Shown piece after piece: positions 12,334-24,306 of a DNA stretch of 64,000 bases. The translations under genes and the position numbers were made by a program. Source of the stretch: Callipepla californica brunnescens (Eukaryota > Chordata > Aves > Galliformes > Odontophoridae). A model generated the notes under the pieces. That model did no database searches and had not been told where the DNA came from. It saw only the letters and a list, made by a program, of their open reading frames with translations. Each line of letters opens with the position of its first letter. Within the stretch, counting starts at the first letter, position 1. Location: positions 1,922,001 to 1,986,000 of the forward strand of contig JALIRH010000002.1 of NCBI GenBank assembly GCA_023055505.1, written 5' to 3'.

Positions 12334-13528
12334 GTATGTGTCATTCAAGATGCTGTTGGGAGAGAGTGCTGGGGCTTGTGGAGGGAGGAATAAAGGAAAA
12401 AGAAGTGGGTAAAGCTGTTGAACCCCATGTCTTTTTACAGCTTCCTTTTCCTGTTACACAATAAATATGGCTTGTGATTCTAAATCACTAATGAGAAAAA
12501 AAAAATCAGAAACTTGTTCTTCTCCCAAAGCCTGAATTGTCTGGATTTGAAAAGCAATGATTTTGTAATGGAGATTTGCTCACACAAATGCTTATGGTCA
12601 TATATAGTTCAGATGAAAGTACAGAAATTGTCCATCTCTACATGAGTTTGTAGTTGATTAAGACTGAGTAGTGCAGTAGATGACCTGGGTGCAGACACAT
12701 TTATAAATGTGTTCAGAAGTCCAGAAAGAGTAGAGCAGTGCGATATTTGGATATGGTATTCATTGAAGGAAGACAGTGGTGGGGACAGATACTTACTGGC
12801 TATGGCCAGATCAGAGCCAAGGTTTGAATTACAATTTACCTCACAAGCGTTCCCACCTGTTGTGTGGACACACTGGTCTTCTGTCATCAGTCAGTTCAAC
12901 TCATCTTTGAACATCTTCGTCAAAGGAGTAGGAATGCTTCCCATTCCATAGGTCCCAGTGGCAAGGACTGGACAATCAAATCATTTCTGACCTTTCCACA
13001 AAGACTTTTAGATCCCATACATTCCTGTTGAATTTGACCTGCAGAGAAGAGCAGCAGCTTAACATATGGAATCCTGGGGAGCAAATTCCAGGTGTCAGAG
13101 AAATTTCACCTTTATAGCACGTGATTCAGCAAATAAGAATAATAACATTTTCTCCTTGACTATGCTGAGCAGTTTTCTCTTACATTCATGACTGTAGGAC
13201 CCATGCATTTTCTGGGTCAGAAATGTACCCAAACTGGTGCTAATCCTCACTCACTTCCTGCCCTTCTCCATACTGTACTTCACTTCTATTCTCACCTTCC
13301 TTCTACCTGAAAGAAACACTGCTCTGAAAATGCAATTGAACTTTGTCCAAGTGGCTTTTACAGCCCATATTTAAGTCATTTGCAAACAAGCACCTGAGAA
13401 AAGGATTTAAGAGTCAAATTGCCCTGAAATGACTTTTATATTTATCGGCATCAACCTTGTGCAGGCATCAGCCTTAATACTTGATGGTTATTAACACATT
13501 TCTTTGATTCATGGTAGATTGCAAGGCC

Positions 13529-13549
13529 TTTTTTTTTTTTTTTTTTTTT
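13529..13549. repeat. Poly(T) tract
   Basis: About 21 consecutive T after GCAAGGCC. Confidence 0.9.
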
Positions 13550-14786
13550 CTTTCCCTTGCACGCTCTGAAAATAATTGTATCAGACCTTGATGAAACAGA
13601 AGTTTTCTTTTTTGGAGGTATGGATATCTGGGCACCATTTTGTGACATAAATTGGGTCCAAAGGGAAATCAGGCAAGGTCATGTTAAAAGCAATTACAGT
13701 GTCATACAAAACGTCAGTATTAGCCTTTGAAGTCAGTGTTGTGTCCAGCTGAAACTGTCAGCAGAACAGCTTTTACTGTCATGTGGAGAAAAATTGCAAA
13801 GTTAAAGGGAGAATATTTAAGAGCGAAAGGAAATCGACACATAAACAATTTTAGTAATATGAGGAATAAACTTGCCACTCTCTACTGGTATCACCTAATA
13901 ACGTTTTCTACTCCCTGGTCAATTCGTTTAACAGATTTTATTATTTTTAACTCTTCTTTTCCAACAGTTTGCAGTTCAAGTAATTAAACCTACAAATTTT
14001 GATGTAAAGCCTGAAGCCTTTCTCCCTTATATAGAATTAATGATTATGGTGGGCATCAACTGCTGTGTTGGCAAGTCCCTACTGGGGATCTCAGTAGCAT
14101 TTCATACTTTCCTCCCATAAAAATTATCACGCTTTGAAAATCATTCAATTAATTTAGAGCTTTATAATCAGTCCTTCCCAATCCATTATTCTGTTTATTG
14201 CTTTGTATGAAGCTATGGGTAAAAAATATATATTGTTTTTCCCCCTTGTTTTCCAACCAGTAGTGCACAGCCAGCAAGGTGCACAGTGGGAGTTTCTCTG
14301 GCTTCCCTTGAAGCTTTAGGTGCTGCTTGAACTATTGGAGTTACGATGCCTGACTGGGCAAAGTGATAGTATTTCAGGAGCAAAGATACTGATGTAAGGG
14401 AATCAGTGCGATACAAGGCAGGAGATCGATGTAAAATAGCACATGGTTATTTTAGGGCTTCCTTTTAAAGTAATCTCAGTGGGCTTAAATAGAGAGGCCT
14501 ATCTGGATTCCGTGTTTCTGTAGGATGAGTGCTGGACCATTAGATCAGCTCTCCAGGGTGTCTGTCTTGTCTTATTTTGCGTAAGTAACAAAGTTTATAG
14601 ACCTTTATTGGTAGAATGGGAATAATGATATTTAACCTGTTCTAAAAATGGTTTTAAATCTTTGGATGATGAACTGTAAGACTGGGAATATACTTCTGTA
14701 TGAAAATGCTCCCATTAAAAATTAAAGGTGTTTATCCTGTCCTTTATAAAATACACTTTCACATTCTTAAGCAGTTGTCTGAATAT

Positions 14787-14970
14787 TGTGGTTTAACCCT
14801 GCAAGCAGCTCAGTACCACATGGCCTTTCACTCACTTCCCTTCTCTCAGTGGGGTGGAGGAGAGAATCAGAAAGAAAAGAAGAAAAAAAAAAAGCAGAAC
14901 TTATAGGTTGAGATAATGCCAGTTTACTAAGAAAAGGAAGAGAAAAATAACAGTAATGATTATAATATAT
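14787..14970 (-). mobile_element. Probable avian endogenous-retrovirus LTR fragment, inverted
   Basis: Begins TGTGGTTTAACCCTGCAAG and contains GGGGTGGAGGAGAGAATCAG and TTGAGATAATGCCAGTTTAC. This is the complement of the 3' (U5) end of a bird LTR whose forward strand ends GGTTAAACCACA. Orientation is opposite to the LTR-like piece near 9.1 kb. No internal viral coding sequence is present. Confidence 0.6.
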
Positions 14971-15064
14971 ATATTCTTGTCTTCCTTGTGCTTCCCCAGA
15001 CTCCCCAGGACAGAGTCAGCTATTTGAATTAGCTCTTGCTAACCAGATCTTTATTCTCCCACAG

Positions 15065-15139
15065 CAAGAACGACTTCAGCTGGATAGGCTGAAGAACCAG
15101 CTGTCTGATGCCATCCAGAGATATGGAGCTGTGCAGAAG
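15065..15139 (+). CDS. TSNARE1: TSNARE1 internal exon B (partial CDS)
   Basis: A 75-base exon coding exactly 25 residues, beginning QERLQLDRLKNQLSDAI and ending AVQK. This is the part of TSNARE1 that corresponds to the last helix of the syntaxin N-terminal bundle. The acceptor is TATTCTCCCACAG, with a good branch-point match (TGCTAAC) about 23 bases upstream. The donor is AAG|GTGAGA. Both ends are phase 0, so the exon joins exons A and C without disturbing the frame and could be skipped without a frameshift. It is too short for an open-frame screen; it was identified by reading translations beside splice sites. The match to TSNARE1 is very close and distinguishes it from syntaxin-7 and syntaxin-12. 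Confidence 0.92.
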
Positions 15140-15418
15140 GTGAGAGTCTTGTTTTCACCTTTCAGTGTGTATATTTGGGAACACACTAAGCAGGAACAAA
15201 CATGACTGCTAGGAGCATGGAACATCTCTGTACAACGCAGCTCATCTTTACAGCTATCCTTGTTCATTGCGAGGGAGTTGGACAACGTGACTTTTAGGGG
15301 TCGCTTCCAGCTCAAGTGAATCTGTGATTTTGTTAATGTGTAGTTTCCTTCATCTTTTATCAGTAAATGCTGTATCTTTATATTGAAATAGGCACACACA
15401 AGTGACTTCTAATAGAAC

Positions 15419-15804
15419 ATAAAACTATTAGAGAGCATCCGAAGGAGGGCTACGATGATGGGGAAGGATCTGGAGGGCAAGATATATGAGTAGGAGATGA
15501 GGTTCCTTGCTTTGTTCAGCCCAGACCACAGCAGGATGAGGAGAGCTCTCATGGTGGCCTATAGCTTCCTCACAAGGGAGCTGAGTCAGGGGAAGGCCAA
15601 GGGAGTGTTAGGAAATGATTCATCACCAGAGGGTGGTGGGCATGAAATAGGCTCCCCAGGGCAGAGGGGACAGCCCTGAGCTGTTAGAGTATGAGGACAC
15701 CACTCTCAGACTTAGTTTGGTTTCTGGGTGATCCTATAATGGAGCCAGGAGTTGGACTCGGGTCCCTTCCAGCTTGAGATATTCTGTGGTTCTGTGATTC
15801 TGTG
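15419..15804 (+). mobile_element. CR1 LINE 3' fragment
   Basis: Forward CR1 segment of a subfamily with the ATTAGAGAGCATCCGAAGGA block, GGTGGTGGGCATGAAATAGG, and an end reading CCAGGAGTTGGACTCGG, then ATATTCTGTGGTTCTGTGAT. A related copy lies at 30685-30875, and the same 5' block recurs near 50.6 kb. Confidence 0.85.
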
Positions 15805-16736
15805 CTGAATAACAATGACAGAGCAACAGAAGAGAAAAAAACAAACGTGTGCCTTTGTGTATCTGGCAGACATTCAGTAGTACCCCTGCCTTAGCCACGA
15901 TAATTTTTTGGTGTTTCTCCACTCAGTGGGAGAGGAAGAATTAATTGGAAAATGTTCCCCTTCACCTTCCCTGTTTGAAAATAGTGCACAGGCAATGTTA
16001 GCCCACTTTATGGTTCTGCTGTGCTCTGTGTCTCTGCCAGAAGGCTTCCATATGCATTCTGTGGGTTGGACCTGTCACGGAGATCAAGCTGTTTAATAAA
16101 ACAAACAAAAGCTGAACTCTGGATCTTCCGTTTGCATCTTGCTCTTCCTCTTTACCCTGGGGAGACTCCACAGATTTGCTTTGCTTTTAAGCACTGTAGT
16201 AACGATTTAAATTTACCATCCTCAAAACGCTGTCTCTCCTGCGTTGCTACCTGCATGTAACAAATGTGAACATATATCTGGATTAATTGAATTCTGTAGA
16301 AATATAACCCACACAGTCTCTTTTACTGCTCTAGTAAATTTTGCTTGTGCCTGCCACACCTGGGAAAAATATACTGGAATTATACTGGTGTAAAGAAATT
16401 TGACTGGAAACCCTTAATTTCTCTTGTTAGAACCATTCTGCTCTGATTGATTCCCCAACACTTGCTGGCTATGGTTTAAAAAATATTTTAAAAAGTGCCT
16501 AAAATTGCTCTTCAACAGCATGTATATACTGTAACATCCTTTCTTTATCTCTAGAAATCTGAACTCTTTTTTTACCCAATAAAGAAGCCCAAGAATGGGG
16601 GCTTTAAATGAAATGACTTTATCCCATTAAATGAGATGTTGAAAGGAGACAGGTAAATTCCAGCCCCAAATATACACACCTTTTTCTGTACTTTTTAAAT
16701 GTTTGTGAGTACAATCCATCTGAATTGTATGCTTGG

Positions 16737-16737
<1 letters not shown>

Positions 16738-16766
<29 letters not shown>
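16738..16766. repeat. Long poly(T) tract followed by A-rich run
   Basis: About 29 T, then AATAAAAAAAAA. The two halves could pair as a hairpin. Confidence 0.9.
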
Positions 16767-16770
<4 letters not shown>

Positions 16771-17134
16771 AAAAAAAACTGTCATCAATTCAGAAGTGCC
16801 AAAATTAGCCACTGCATTTTGTGAATGCCCGGTTGCGTCAGGAAACCAATCTGAGTGGTAAATTGCTACTTATCTACGTCCTAGCTGTCATTTCTTAAAT
16901 ACACGTTTCAGTTTTGATAACCTTGTCATTCTGGAAGCTTTAAAGACTTTTAATTCTGCAAGACCAAACTTTTCCTTGTGGTTATACTCCGTTTTCTACA
17001 TAAGAAGATTTTTCTCTTTGTCTTATTTCATAAAAAGTAGAAGGATTAATTTCCTATAACTTCTTCCCTAAGTATTTGGATTGTGTTTTCTCAACCATTT
17101 TCCTTCATTTTTTTTTTCTTTCTCCTTTTTACAG

Positions 17135-17191
17135 AAAATAGCAGAAAAATCCAAAGCTTTGCTTCCTACTGGGCAGAGAAGTAGCAAACAA
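17135..17191 (+). CDS. TSNARE1: TSNARE1 internal exon C (partial CDS, linker)
   Basis: A 57-base exon coding 19 residues, KIAEKSKALLPTGQRSSKQ, which continues directly from the QK at the end of exon B. It is basic and serine-rich, as expected for the flexible linker between the N-terminal helices and the SNARE motif. The acceptor has a very strong pyrimidine tract (TTTCTTTCTCCTTTTTACAG) and the donor is CAA|GTAAGT, close to the ideal consensus. Both ends are phase 0. The segment matches the KIAEKS...LLP...QR.SKQ stretch of mammalian TSNARE1 as recalled. The exon is followed by the largest intron in the window, 30,004 bases. Confidence 0.9.
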
Positions 17192-18377
17192 GTAAGTTCA
17201 CGTTTGTCTGTGTCTGTAAAAGTGCATTGCTAAGAGAGGGCTGGTTTTTATCCCATTAATGATGCTGAGGTGCATGTTCCCTCCTCCAAGACCTACACTG
17301 AAGCCAGTGATACAGTTTTCAAATAGTAGTGAGTGACATCTTTGGAAGCTGAAGATAAAGCACCAAGGAAGAGGTGACATAATAAACCTGTTGAAATATT
17401 CTCTTCTTTTCTGTTCCCACGAGAGTCTTCTTCTTTCTGAGGGTTTTGTCTGTTTTGAAATTCATCAAAGAGCAGTTCTGTACACCCTTCCCTGGGTGGT
17501 GGTCTTCTAGGCTGAGTGAAATCCCACTCCAAGTGCAAGAAGTGGGTGAGATGTTTTTTATCAGAGCTCTGTGCTCAGTTTTAAGAGGGAGCATGAATCC
17601 TGTGTTCTTCATGTGCACTACACTGTGGTTAGCCATTATTACATACACAAAGTAGTACCTCTTTTCTGCATCTTACATATATTAGGATGTTTGTCAATGA
17701 ACAAATAACTGATGTACTCAGAGTGCACTATAATTCTGTGCATATGTTTAGATTCATATGTGTATGTATGTAGGCAAATATATGATAAAATACATGCCTG
17801 TGTGTTTATATAAGAAGGGTGTAAATTAGTGTATATGTAAATATGCATGTACCTATATCACTACATATCTATATATACATAAACATATAAAAGGGAACAT
17901 GTAAGTGAGTGTATAAGAAATCTCCACATGAGAATTTCCATTAAGAATTTGATGCGAGGAATCAGTTTGCTGTAGTGTGAGTCCAGCAGAGATTAGATTG
18001 GCCTTTCAGATCTTGCACTGTGAACAGCTTTTAGGTTTCAACTGATAGCATGGTACCAAAAAGTAGAACTGTATGCCTAATTTGGTGGTTTTTTTTTTAT
18101 ATTCTTCATAGTTTTGTCTTTGTTTTTTGTTGTTTTTTTTTTTTTAAAGGGGCAGTTAGGAGACTTCCTTCTTTCCTGATAAATTTTCATTCCCTACCTT
18201 GTTATTCCCCATGATTTTCCATGTCCTCTTTAACAGTTGTAACGTTATTCTTTCTGGTAGGGAAGGTTGCTTATGTCAGTGACAACACTACCATTAGGGC
18301 AAGTCAGTGAACCAGAATTTTAATATTACATAGATTTTAAGGCTAGACCAGGCTCTTTGCAACCTTATCTAAATATG

Positions 18378-18470
18378 CATGTCTCTTTTCATTGCATGGA
18401 GGTTGGACTAGATGACCTTTAAATGTCTCATCCAACTCAAACAATTTTGTGATTCTATGATTCCGTGATT
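18378..18470 (+). mobile_element. CR1 LINE 3' tail
   Basis: Forward CR1 3' end: TTTTCATTGCATGGAGGTTG, GACTAGATGACCTTTAAATG, then GTGATTCTATGATTCCGTGA. Confidence 0.85.
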
Positions 18471-19139
18471 CAGTTATGATTCTACATCAGACCTTGTTGT
18501 CACTTGCTAGGTTTTAGGTGTTAGTGCCAATGAAACTAAAGCCTCTGTGTGCCAAAGTGTTAATGTATTCCTATACCCTTGTCAAACATTTCCAATGGTG
18601 CCTTTGGATTTGTTGATTTTCAGCCAAGTATTTATAGAAATGTTAGACCTTATTTTCATCCACCAATTGATGATGAGTATTGGAAATTAGAACTGTGTGT
18701 GAACAGAAATAGTGTACTCTTGAACTGTGGTCAAATCCCATGAATGTCAAACAGGCACTGATTTTGATGGTTAAGCTCAAGGAGAAGGGACTTTTTTTTC
18801 AGTAACTTAGCTGTGATTTGTTTTCTTGTCATGTATATCAAAGTCCATTTTCATTAGTCTACATTCTGTCAGTGGAATGGATTGCAGAGGTGGGAGCAGC
18901 TCCAGTCTTGCTAAGATTACCACATGCCTGCATGGGGCCATGCCTGTGACACATGATAGTGGAGAGTGACAACCATTAACCAGTGCTAATAGGATGAAGA
19001 GGACTTATTTTTATATAGCTGTTGTCCATCCCTGCACCTGGAGTAAATCTGGATGCAGTCAGCTTTTTTGGTATATTGCAAAATGGTTGATGACTCCCAG
19101 AAAAGCCTTCTCTGGGAGTGAGCAGAGAATTAACAGAGG

Positions 19140-19159
19140 AAAAAAAAAAAAAAAAAAAA
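19140..19159. repeat. Poly(A) tract
   Basis: About 20 A after AACAGAGG. Confidence 0.9.
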
Positions 19160-20700
19160 GAAGATATTGAGTAAAAATTCCGAAGGCAGATAACGGTGTT
19201 ATTGAAAGTAAAGGAAGGCTGGAGGAAGAGTAGGACAAACTCTTTTACATTAAAATAGATAGTAATGCTCCCCATTAGGAGACTGTATTACTAAGAACTT
19301 GGTGTCAGTCAGGCAGCATCCGTGGATGTGTTAAACTTGATCAGCTGCAGATTGGTTTTTCTTGTACCTGTCACTTGCAGGAGAATGCCAGTGTTTGGCT
19401 TTGGTGCGTTATGAAGAAGTATGTTGTAATATCTTCTTGATGACTCAGGAGCAGGCTCATGCACTCGTTCATGTCTTCCAGGCACAGACCCTCTCGTGGT
19501 ATGTGGTTTGCACATGTACTGTGCCTGAGAGCACATCCATTTTCATGGAGTTACACTTGCTTAGTTCAGAGTCATGAAGTTTCATGCAAGCTGCTTGAAA
19601 AGGGTGATAGATAATTCTCATCCACTTCAGTTGGTTTCTATACATCTGAAGCTTTGTACGTATCTTATTTTCCTGCTCCTTCAAATATAAGAGTGAAATT
19701 GGATATATGAAACATGCTGAAGGGAATGCAGTGCTTTGACTGTTTTCCTTATTAGTATTTTTCTGCTGTAGATTGGTCAGACCACGCAAAATTATAGTTC
19801 CCACAACAGCTGTAACCTGACCACCACGTGCATATATTACAGAATTAAAGTTAACACCCTATACAGTAATGCAAAATACTCTGTGTTCAGAGGACCTGAT
19901 TTATGGGTCTGGTGAGACTGTACGGTCAACTTCTTGACTTTGGTGCAGATCCAGTCTTAATTCAAATAGTGCTTACCTGCAGTCCTTTGTTTTATTTTCT
20001 TTATGCTGCATTTATTACAGCAAATTATAAGAGATTTGAAGAATACTGGTTTTTCAACACGTCCGTGTAGTTCCCCTCTTCCACTGATGGGTGGGAGGGA
20101 TGTGCTGGGTAACAGAAACTCTAGTAAGTTCCCTTTAGAGAGTAATTAGTTCCCTAAACCCATTTAATAGGTAAAAATTGGAAAGAGGAGCAGCAGAATA
20201 ATTCTCATGCCCATTGTGGTTTGCTGTAAGAAATGTTTAATTGAGTTTACTTATTTATAAAAGCGAAGTAAAGATATTGATCCAAAATTCCTTGAAGCCT
20301 GACATTGTATAAATTCTTAATCAAATATACGTTTGTATGAATGTATTTGTGTGTAGACAGATCAATGTAGCTCTGTAGCTGCGTTATATATCGAAAGACA
20401 CAAACTTTTACAATGCTAAGTGATCACTGCTGAGAGTGAGTTGTGGTGAATAATTGAAAAAATCCCTTTCCTCTTGAATCTATTAAAGCAGTTTTAAATA
20501 TTTACCAGGTGGCCAGAATGAGACCTCAGTGTCTCATAAAGAGAGTGCACAGAGGAATCCTGAAAAGCAGCAGTTCTGTTTGTCTATGCATGTGTGAGAA
20601 ATACTGATGTGGCATGCAGCAGATTTGGTATATTTGGTGGTACACCAGCCCTGGAAGGATAGCCTCCAGTTCCTGCATGTGTTTGAGGCACGTGTCTTGA

Positions 20701-20765
20701 ATCATATGATGTTACAAGTTGGAAGGGACCCATAAGCATCACTGAGTCCTACTCTACCTTCTCCT
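20701..20765 (-). mobile_element. CR1 LINE 3' tail, short
   Basis: Complement of a CR1 3' end: ATCATATGATGTTACAAGTT followed by GGAAGGGACCCATAAGCATC. Similarity fades after about 65 bases. Confidence 0.65.
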
Positions 20766-21149
20766 GCTGTATAGATACGCTTTGATGCAAAGCATCCATT
20801 CCTGTTTCCATACAAAGAGTCTTGGAGAACAAGGGGTGCATCCAACCCCCAAGCAGTAATACAGAGCCCAGGGCAGTATAGTCAGATGTAGAGGATGTTG
20901 GACAGCTCCATATCCTCTTGGGATAAGTACATCCCACAGGGCAACAGTCGGGATACTAAACTGTGATAATGTTCCAACAGCATAGAACAGATTATCCATT
21001 ATATTAAAGTAATAAACGATAGCCAGCAGAAAATCCATAGGTGGTTAAAGGAATCTTTCTTTTTAATCATTTTTTAATGACTTTGCATTTCACATCATCC
21101 CCTTCCCATTGAAAGAGGAATATGTTAGCATGCCTGTGGTTGAAACAAG

Positions 21150-21247
21150 TTTAGGGATGTGGTTTAGTGGGTGTGGTGGTGATGGGATGAAGGTTGGACT
21201 TGATGATCCTTGTGATCTTTTCCAACCTTGATGATTCTGTGATTCTA
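21150..21247 (+). mobile_element. CR1 LINE 3' tail
   Basis: Forward CR1 3' end: GGTTTAGTGGGTGTGGTGGT, GGTTGGACTTGATGATCCTT and CCTTGATGATTCTGTGATTC. Confidence 0.9.
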
Positions 21248-22723
21248 AGCTTAAGTAACCAAACAGCAGGCTACGCTGGAAAACTTAGGGTGCATGAATA
21301 CCTTTCTCTGGCCGTGCCTAGCTGGGATAACCCATGCTTTGCCTCATTGTTGCATTTGTGACATTTCTTCAAGCCTCTTCCATCTTTTCTGGATCTTCAC
21401 TGACCCCCTAGAGCTGTTCACTGTTTCATTTAATGGAAAAGTTTGAATTTCTCACCATTTGACCTTCGTGACCAGTTCCCCCAAAAAACTGGGAAAGGGG
21501 AAGCAAAGCTTTTCCTTAGCCAAGGAGTGAGTTTTAAACTGAGGCCACATCAAAAATGTGAACGGACTATTTTTATTTTTATTTTTTTTTAAGAGGAAAC
21601 TTTCCTGGCAATTTTTAGAAATCAAAATTACAGTAATTCTCATAGTGTAATGGCACCCCTCTCCATTTCCTGTCGCTCACGGGAAGAGGGAGATAATTAC
21701 TGCTCTGGGGACATGACAGTTGCCAAAAGAGATGCCTTTGTCTCTTATTCCATAAGCCTACTTGACCCTGTGTTTCTTAGAAGCAGAAAAAAAAAAGGGT
21801 AACAAACTCTATTTGCATTACAAGCTTCTTTCTCCTAACTGCATCAATTTATTCATGCTTTAAATGGACTTCCTTCTCCCAGGAAGCATCCTTTCCCTTT
21901 CTTCCTGTGTTTATGAAGTTGTTCTTTTTATGTGGTTAGAGTAAAATTCTCATTTTGGGGCAGCAAGATACAATCCTTGTGTTTATGGGAGAATAATTCC
22001 TTGGCAATAATATCTGCATAAATTGCATGTGTGTATGTATGTGTGTTTGTAATGACTGCAGTTACTTGGGCTGCTGTTTTTACAGGGTCCTTATCATGGT
22101 AGATGCTGTATAAAGCCAGCTATTGGATTGTGCCACCCTGAGGATCTCACAGGAGAAGCAAATGCCAGCAGGCTATTTTGAATGATAATTAACAATGACT
22201 TTTTAATGCAGTAGGTCCTCTTTGTGCTGGAAGTCCGAAGCTCAGTTTGAAGCTGGCATCTGCTTTGGGGAGAGGCTGTGGAGTGTATTTTTCTGAAATG
22301 CAAAATTGAATTTTGCACAATCAAAGGAAGGCTTTTGCTCCAACAAATGGAGCTTTTTATTTACTCATTTATTTTATTGACTCTAAAATCTTGTCTTAGC
22401 ACTCATCCCAGATCCTAATGTTCCAGTCTGGCTGGTGTATCTTAGGTAATCAAGCCTTAGCTTTGGTGATAATGTATTTTCCATGTGTGGTAACAATTGC
22501 TATGTCTTTTCAAGGTCATTCTGTATGCAGCTGCTTCTGCAAAAGGTGTTATTTCAATAATGCCAACTTTATTTTAAAAGTGTGTGCATCCATTAAAAGC
22601 CATATTCTCATCAACCTACCCCTCTGTTCCAAGATTTGTCTATATGGAGCAGTTAAATCACTTGGCTGCTTTTACTTGACTTGGTTTATGTGTGGGCTAT
22701 TTTTTTTGGTTGTATTTTAAGGC

Positions 22724-22843
22724 AATCGTAGAATTATTTGAGTTGGAAGGGACCCTTAAAGCTCATCTGATCCGGCTCACCAGCAGTGAACAGGGACACC
22801 TGCAGCTACCTCAGGTTGTTTTGAGCCCCATCCAGCCTTTCCT
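22724..22843 (-). mobile_element. CR1 LINE 3' tail
   Basis: Complement of a CR1 3' end: TAGAATTATTTGAGTTGGAA, GGGACCCTTAAAGCTCATCT, and CAGCAGTGAACAGGGACACC. Confidence 0.88.
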
Positions 22844-22917
22844 TGTGTGTTCCCAATTCATTAAAGCATATTTCCTAAGACAACGTATATATCTGTATTT
22901 CTGTATTATATACGTTA

Positions 22918-22951
22918 GTTGTTTTTTTTGTTTGTTTGTTTGGTTTTTTTT
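22918..22951. repeat. (TTTG)n-like T-rich repeat
   Basis: T-rich stretch with consecutive TTTG units flanked by T8 runs. Confidence 0.7.
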
Positions 22952-24100
22952 CTATCCTGCCTATATTGGTGCAGGGAAATAGATTATGAGAGAAGAATGC
23001 AGTAAGTGAACTGAAATATATTAAAAAATAACTTTCTTTACGTGGTCCCTGTATTCCCAGTTCCAGTGGGCACTTCATAACGGGGCCAGTGGGCTTCGTA
23101 GGGGTAGTACTTACCTGACTAGCCCATAAACTCCTTTTCTGGTATGTCAGGAATGAAACATCTGATAACTGCAAGAGTTAAAATGAAGAATCCTCCCTCC
23201 TTACTTGGAATGAATGAACATTGCGCAGCAACCCCTGGGAAAGTGTCTGTGTTCCTCCTGATTACTTCTGGGTGCTCCAGTGTTCGGTCGGGCAGTGGGA
23301 ATGCTCAATACTGTATGTAAAAAAGAATAAAAACATCTTCAAATCCCACTGAAAAAAAAGAGCACTTGCAGAAAACAGGTTTTCCAATAACACATAGCCC
23401 CTTACGTTTTAAAAGGAGGAAAATAAGAAAAGACCAAATCCCCCCAAGGTTCCATTTCCTTAATTGCCCAAACAACCTCAGCACTGTGGATTTTCCTTAG
23501 TGATCTGCTATCAAGCTCCTGTCATGGCATAAGCCCGTGTTGCTTGCCAGCATCTGCTGATTTAGCTAAAAACTGCAGCTGCCTATGTCTGCACCTGACA
23601 AAAGAGTTTTGTATTAATTAACTGAGTTTTCCGTTTTGCTTTTTGTTTTGTTTTGCTTGTTGTTGTTGCTTTATCCTTTAAAAAAAAAACAAACACAACT
23701 ATTCGAGTGAGAAAGGACAGAGGCTTTATTGTGGGCAGAGGACAAAGGCGGAGGAAGGGTTTCTTTGAACAAAAATCCCAACTTATTTTTCCTCCATAGC
23801 CAGAGAAATCTCTGCAAGTATATATTTTTTCCCACTGTTTGTGACAGCTGCCTGGGTAGTTGCAGTGCTTTTTCCTCCCAGGTGCTAAATTTCAAGGTTG
23901 TTGTGAATACTGACGTATTCTTTCATGGAAAGTCAAGCTCTATTCGTGGAGGAGATTGCTGTGCCCGTAATGCTGGGAAAAACCTTTCTCATCTGTTGCA
24001 TCCTCTGACCAGGATCTTGAGAAGGGCTCCAGTTTTCTTATGTGCTTTTTGCAATGTGAGAAGTGCTTTGCTGCTGCTTCCAGCTGGCACTGCTGACAAA

Positions 24101-24306
24101 GATGTTGATATCTGTATAGACATAGTTATAGATGTAGACATAGATGATGTAGATATCTGTACAGACGTAGATGTAGATGTAGACATAGACATAGGCATAG
24201 ACCTATGCATAGTCATATGTGTAGATTTAGTTGCAGACGTAGACATAGACACAGATGGAGATGTACAAGTAGATGTAGACATACACATAGATGTAGATAT
24301 TTATAC
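24101..24306. repeat. Diverged hexanucleotide repeat (TAGATG / TAGACA)
   Basis: About 200 bases made almost entirely of six-base units of the type TAGAYR (TAGATG, TAGACA, TAGACG), with occasional TATCTG-like variants. Because the period is a multiple of three it stays open in several frames, giving Asp-Val/Asp-Ile repeats on one strand and Met-Ser/Thr repeats on the other. The resulting long open frames are a consequence of the repeat, not a gene. Confidence 0.9.

Larger units (their letters stand above)
12334..15064 (+). other. TSNARE1: TSNARE1 intron between exons A and B
   Basis: This 2,731-base GT-AG intron has its donor at 12334 (GTATGT) and its acceptor AG at 15063-15064. It contains a T21 tract near 13529 and an LTR fragment in the minus orientation at 14787-14970. 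The remainder shows no recognisable gene or repeat. Confidence 0.85.
15140..17134 (+). other. TSNARE1: TSNARE1 intron between exons B and C
   Basis: This 1,995-base GT-AG intron runs from donor GTGAGA to acceptor TTTTTACAG. It contains one CR1 copy (15419-15804) and a long T tract at 16738-16766. Otherwise it is AT-rich sequence without a recognisable feature. Confidence 0.85.
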
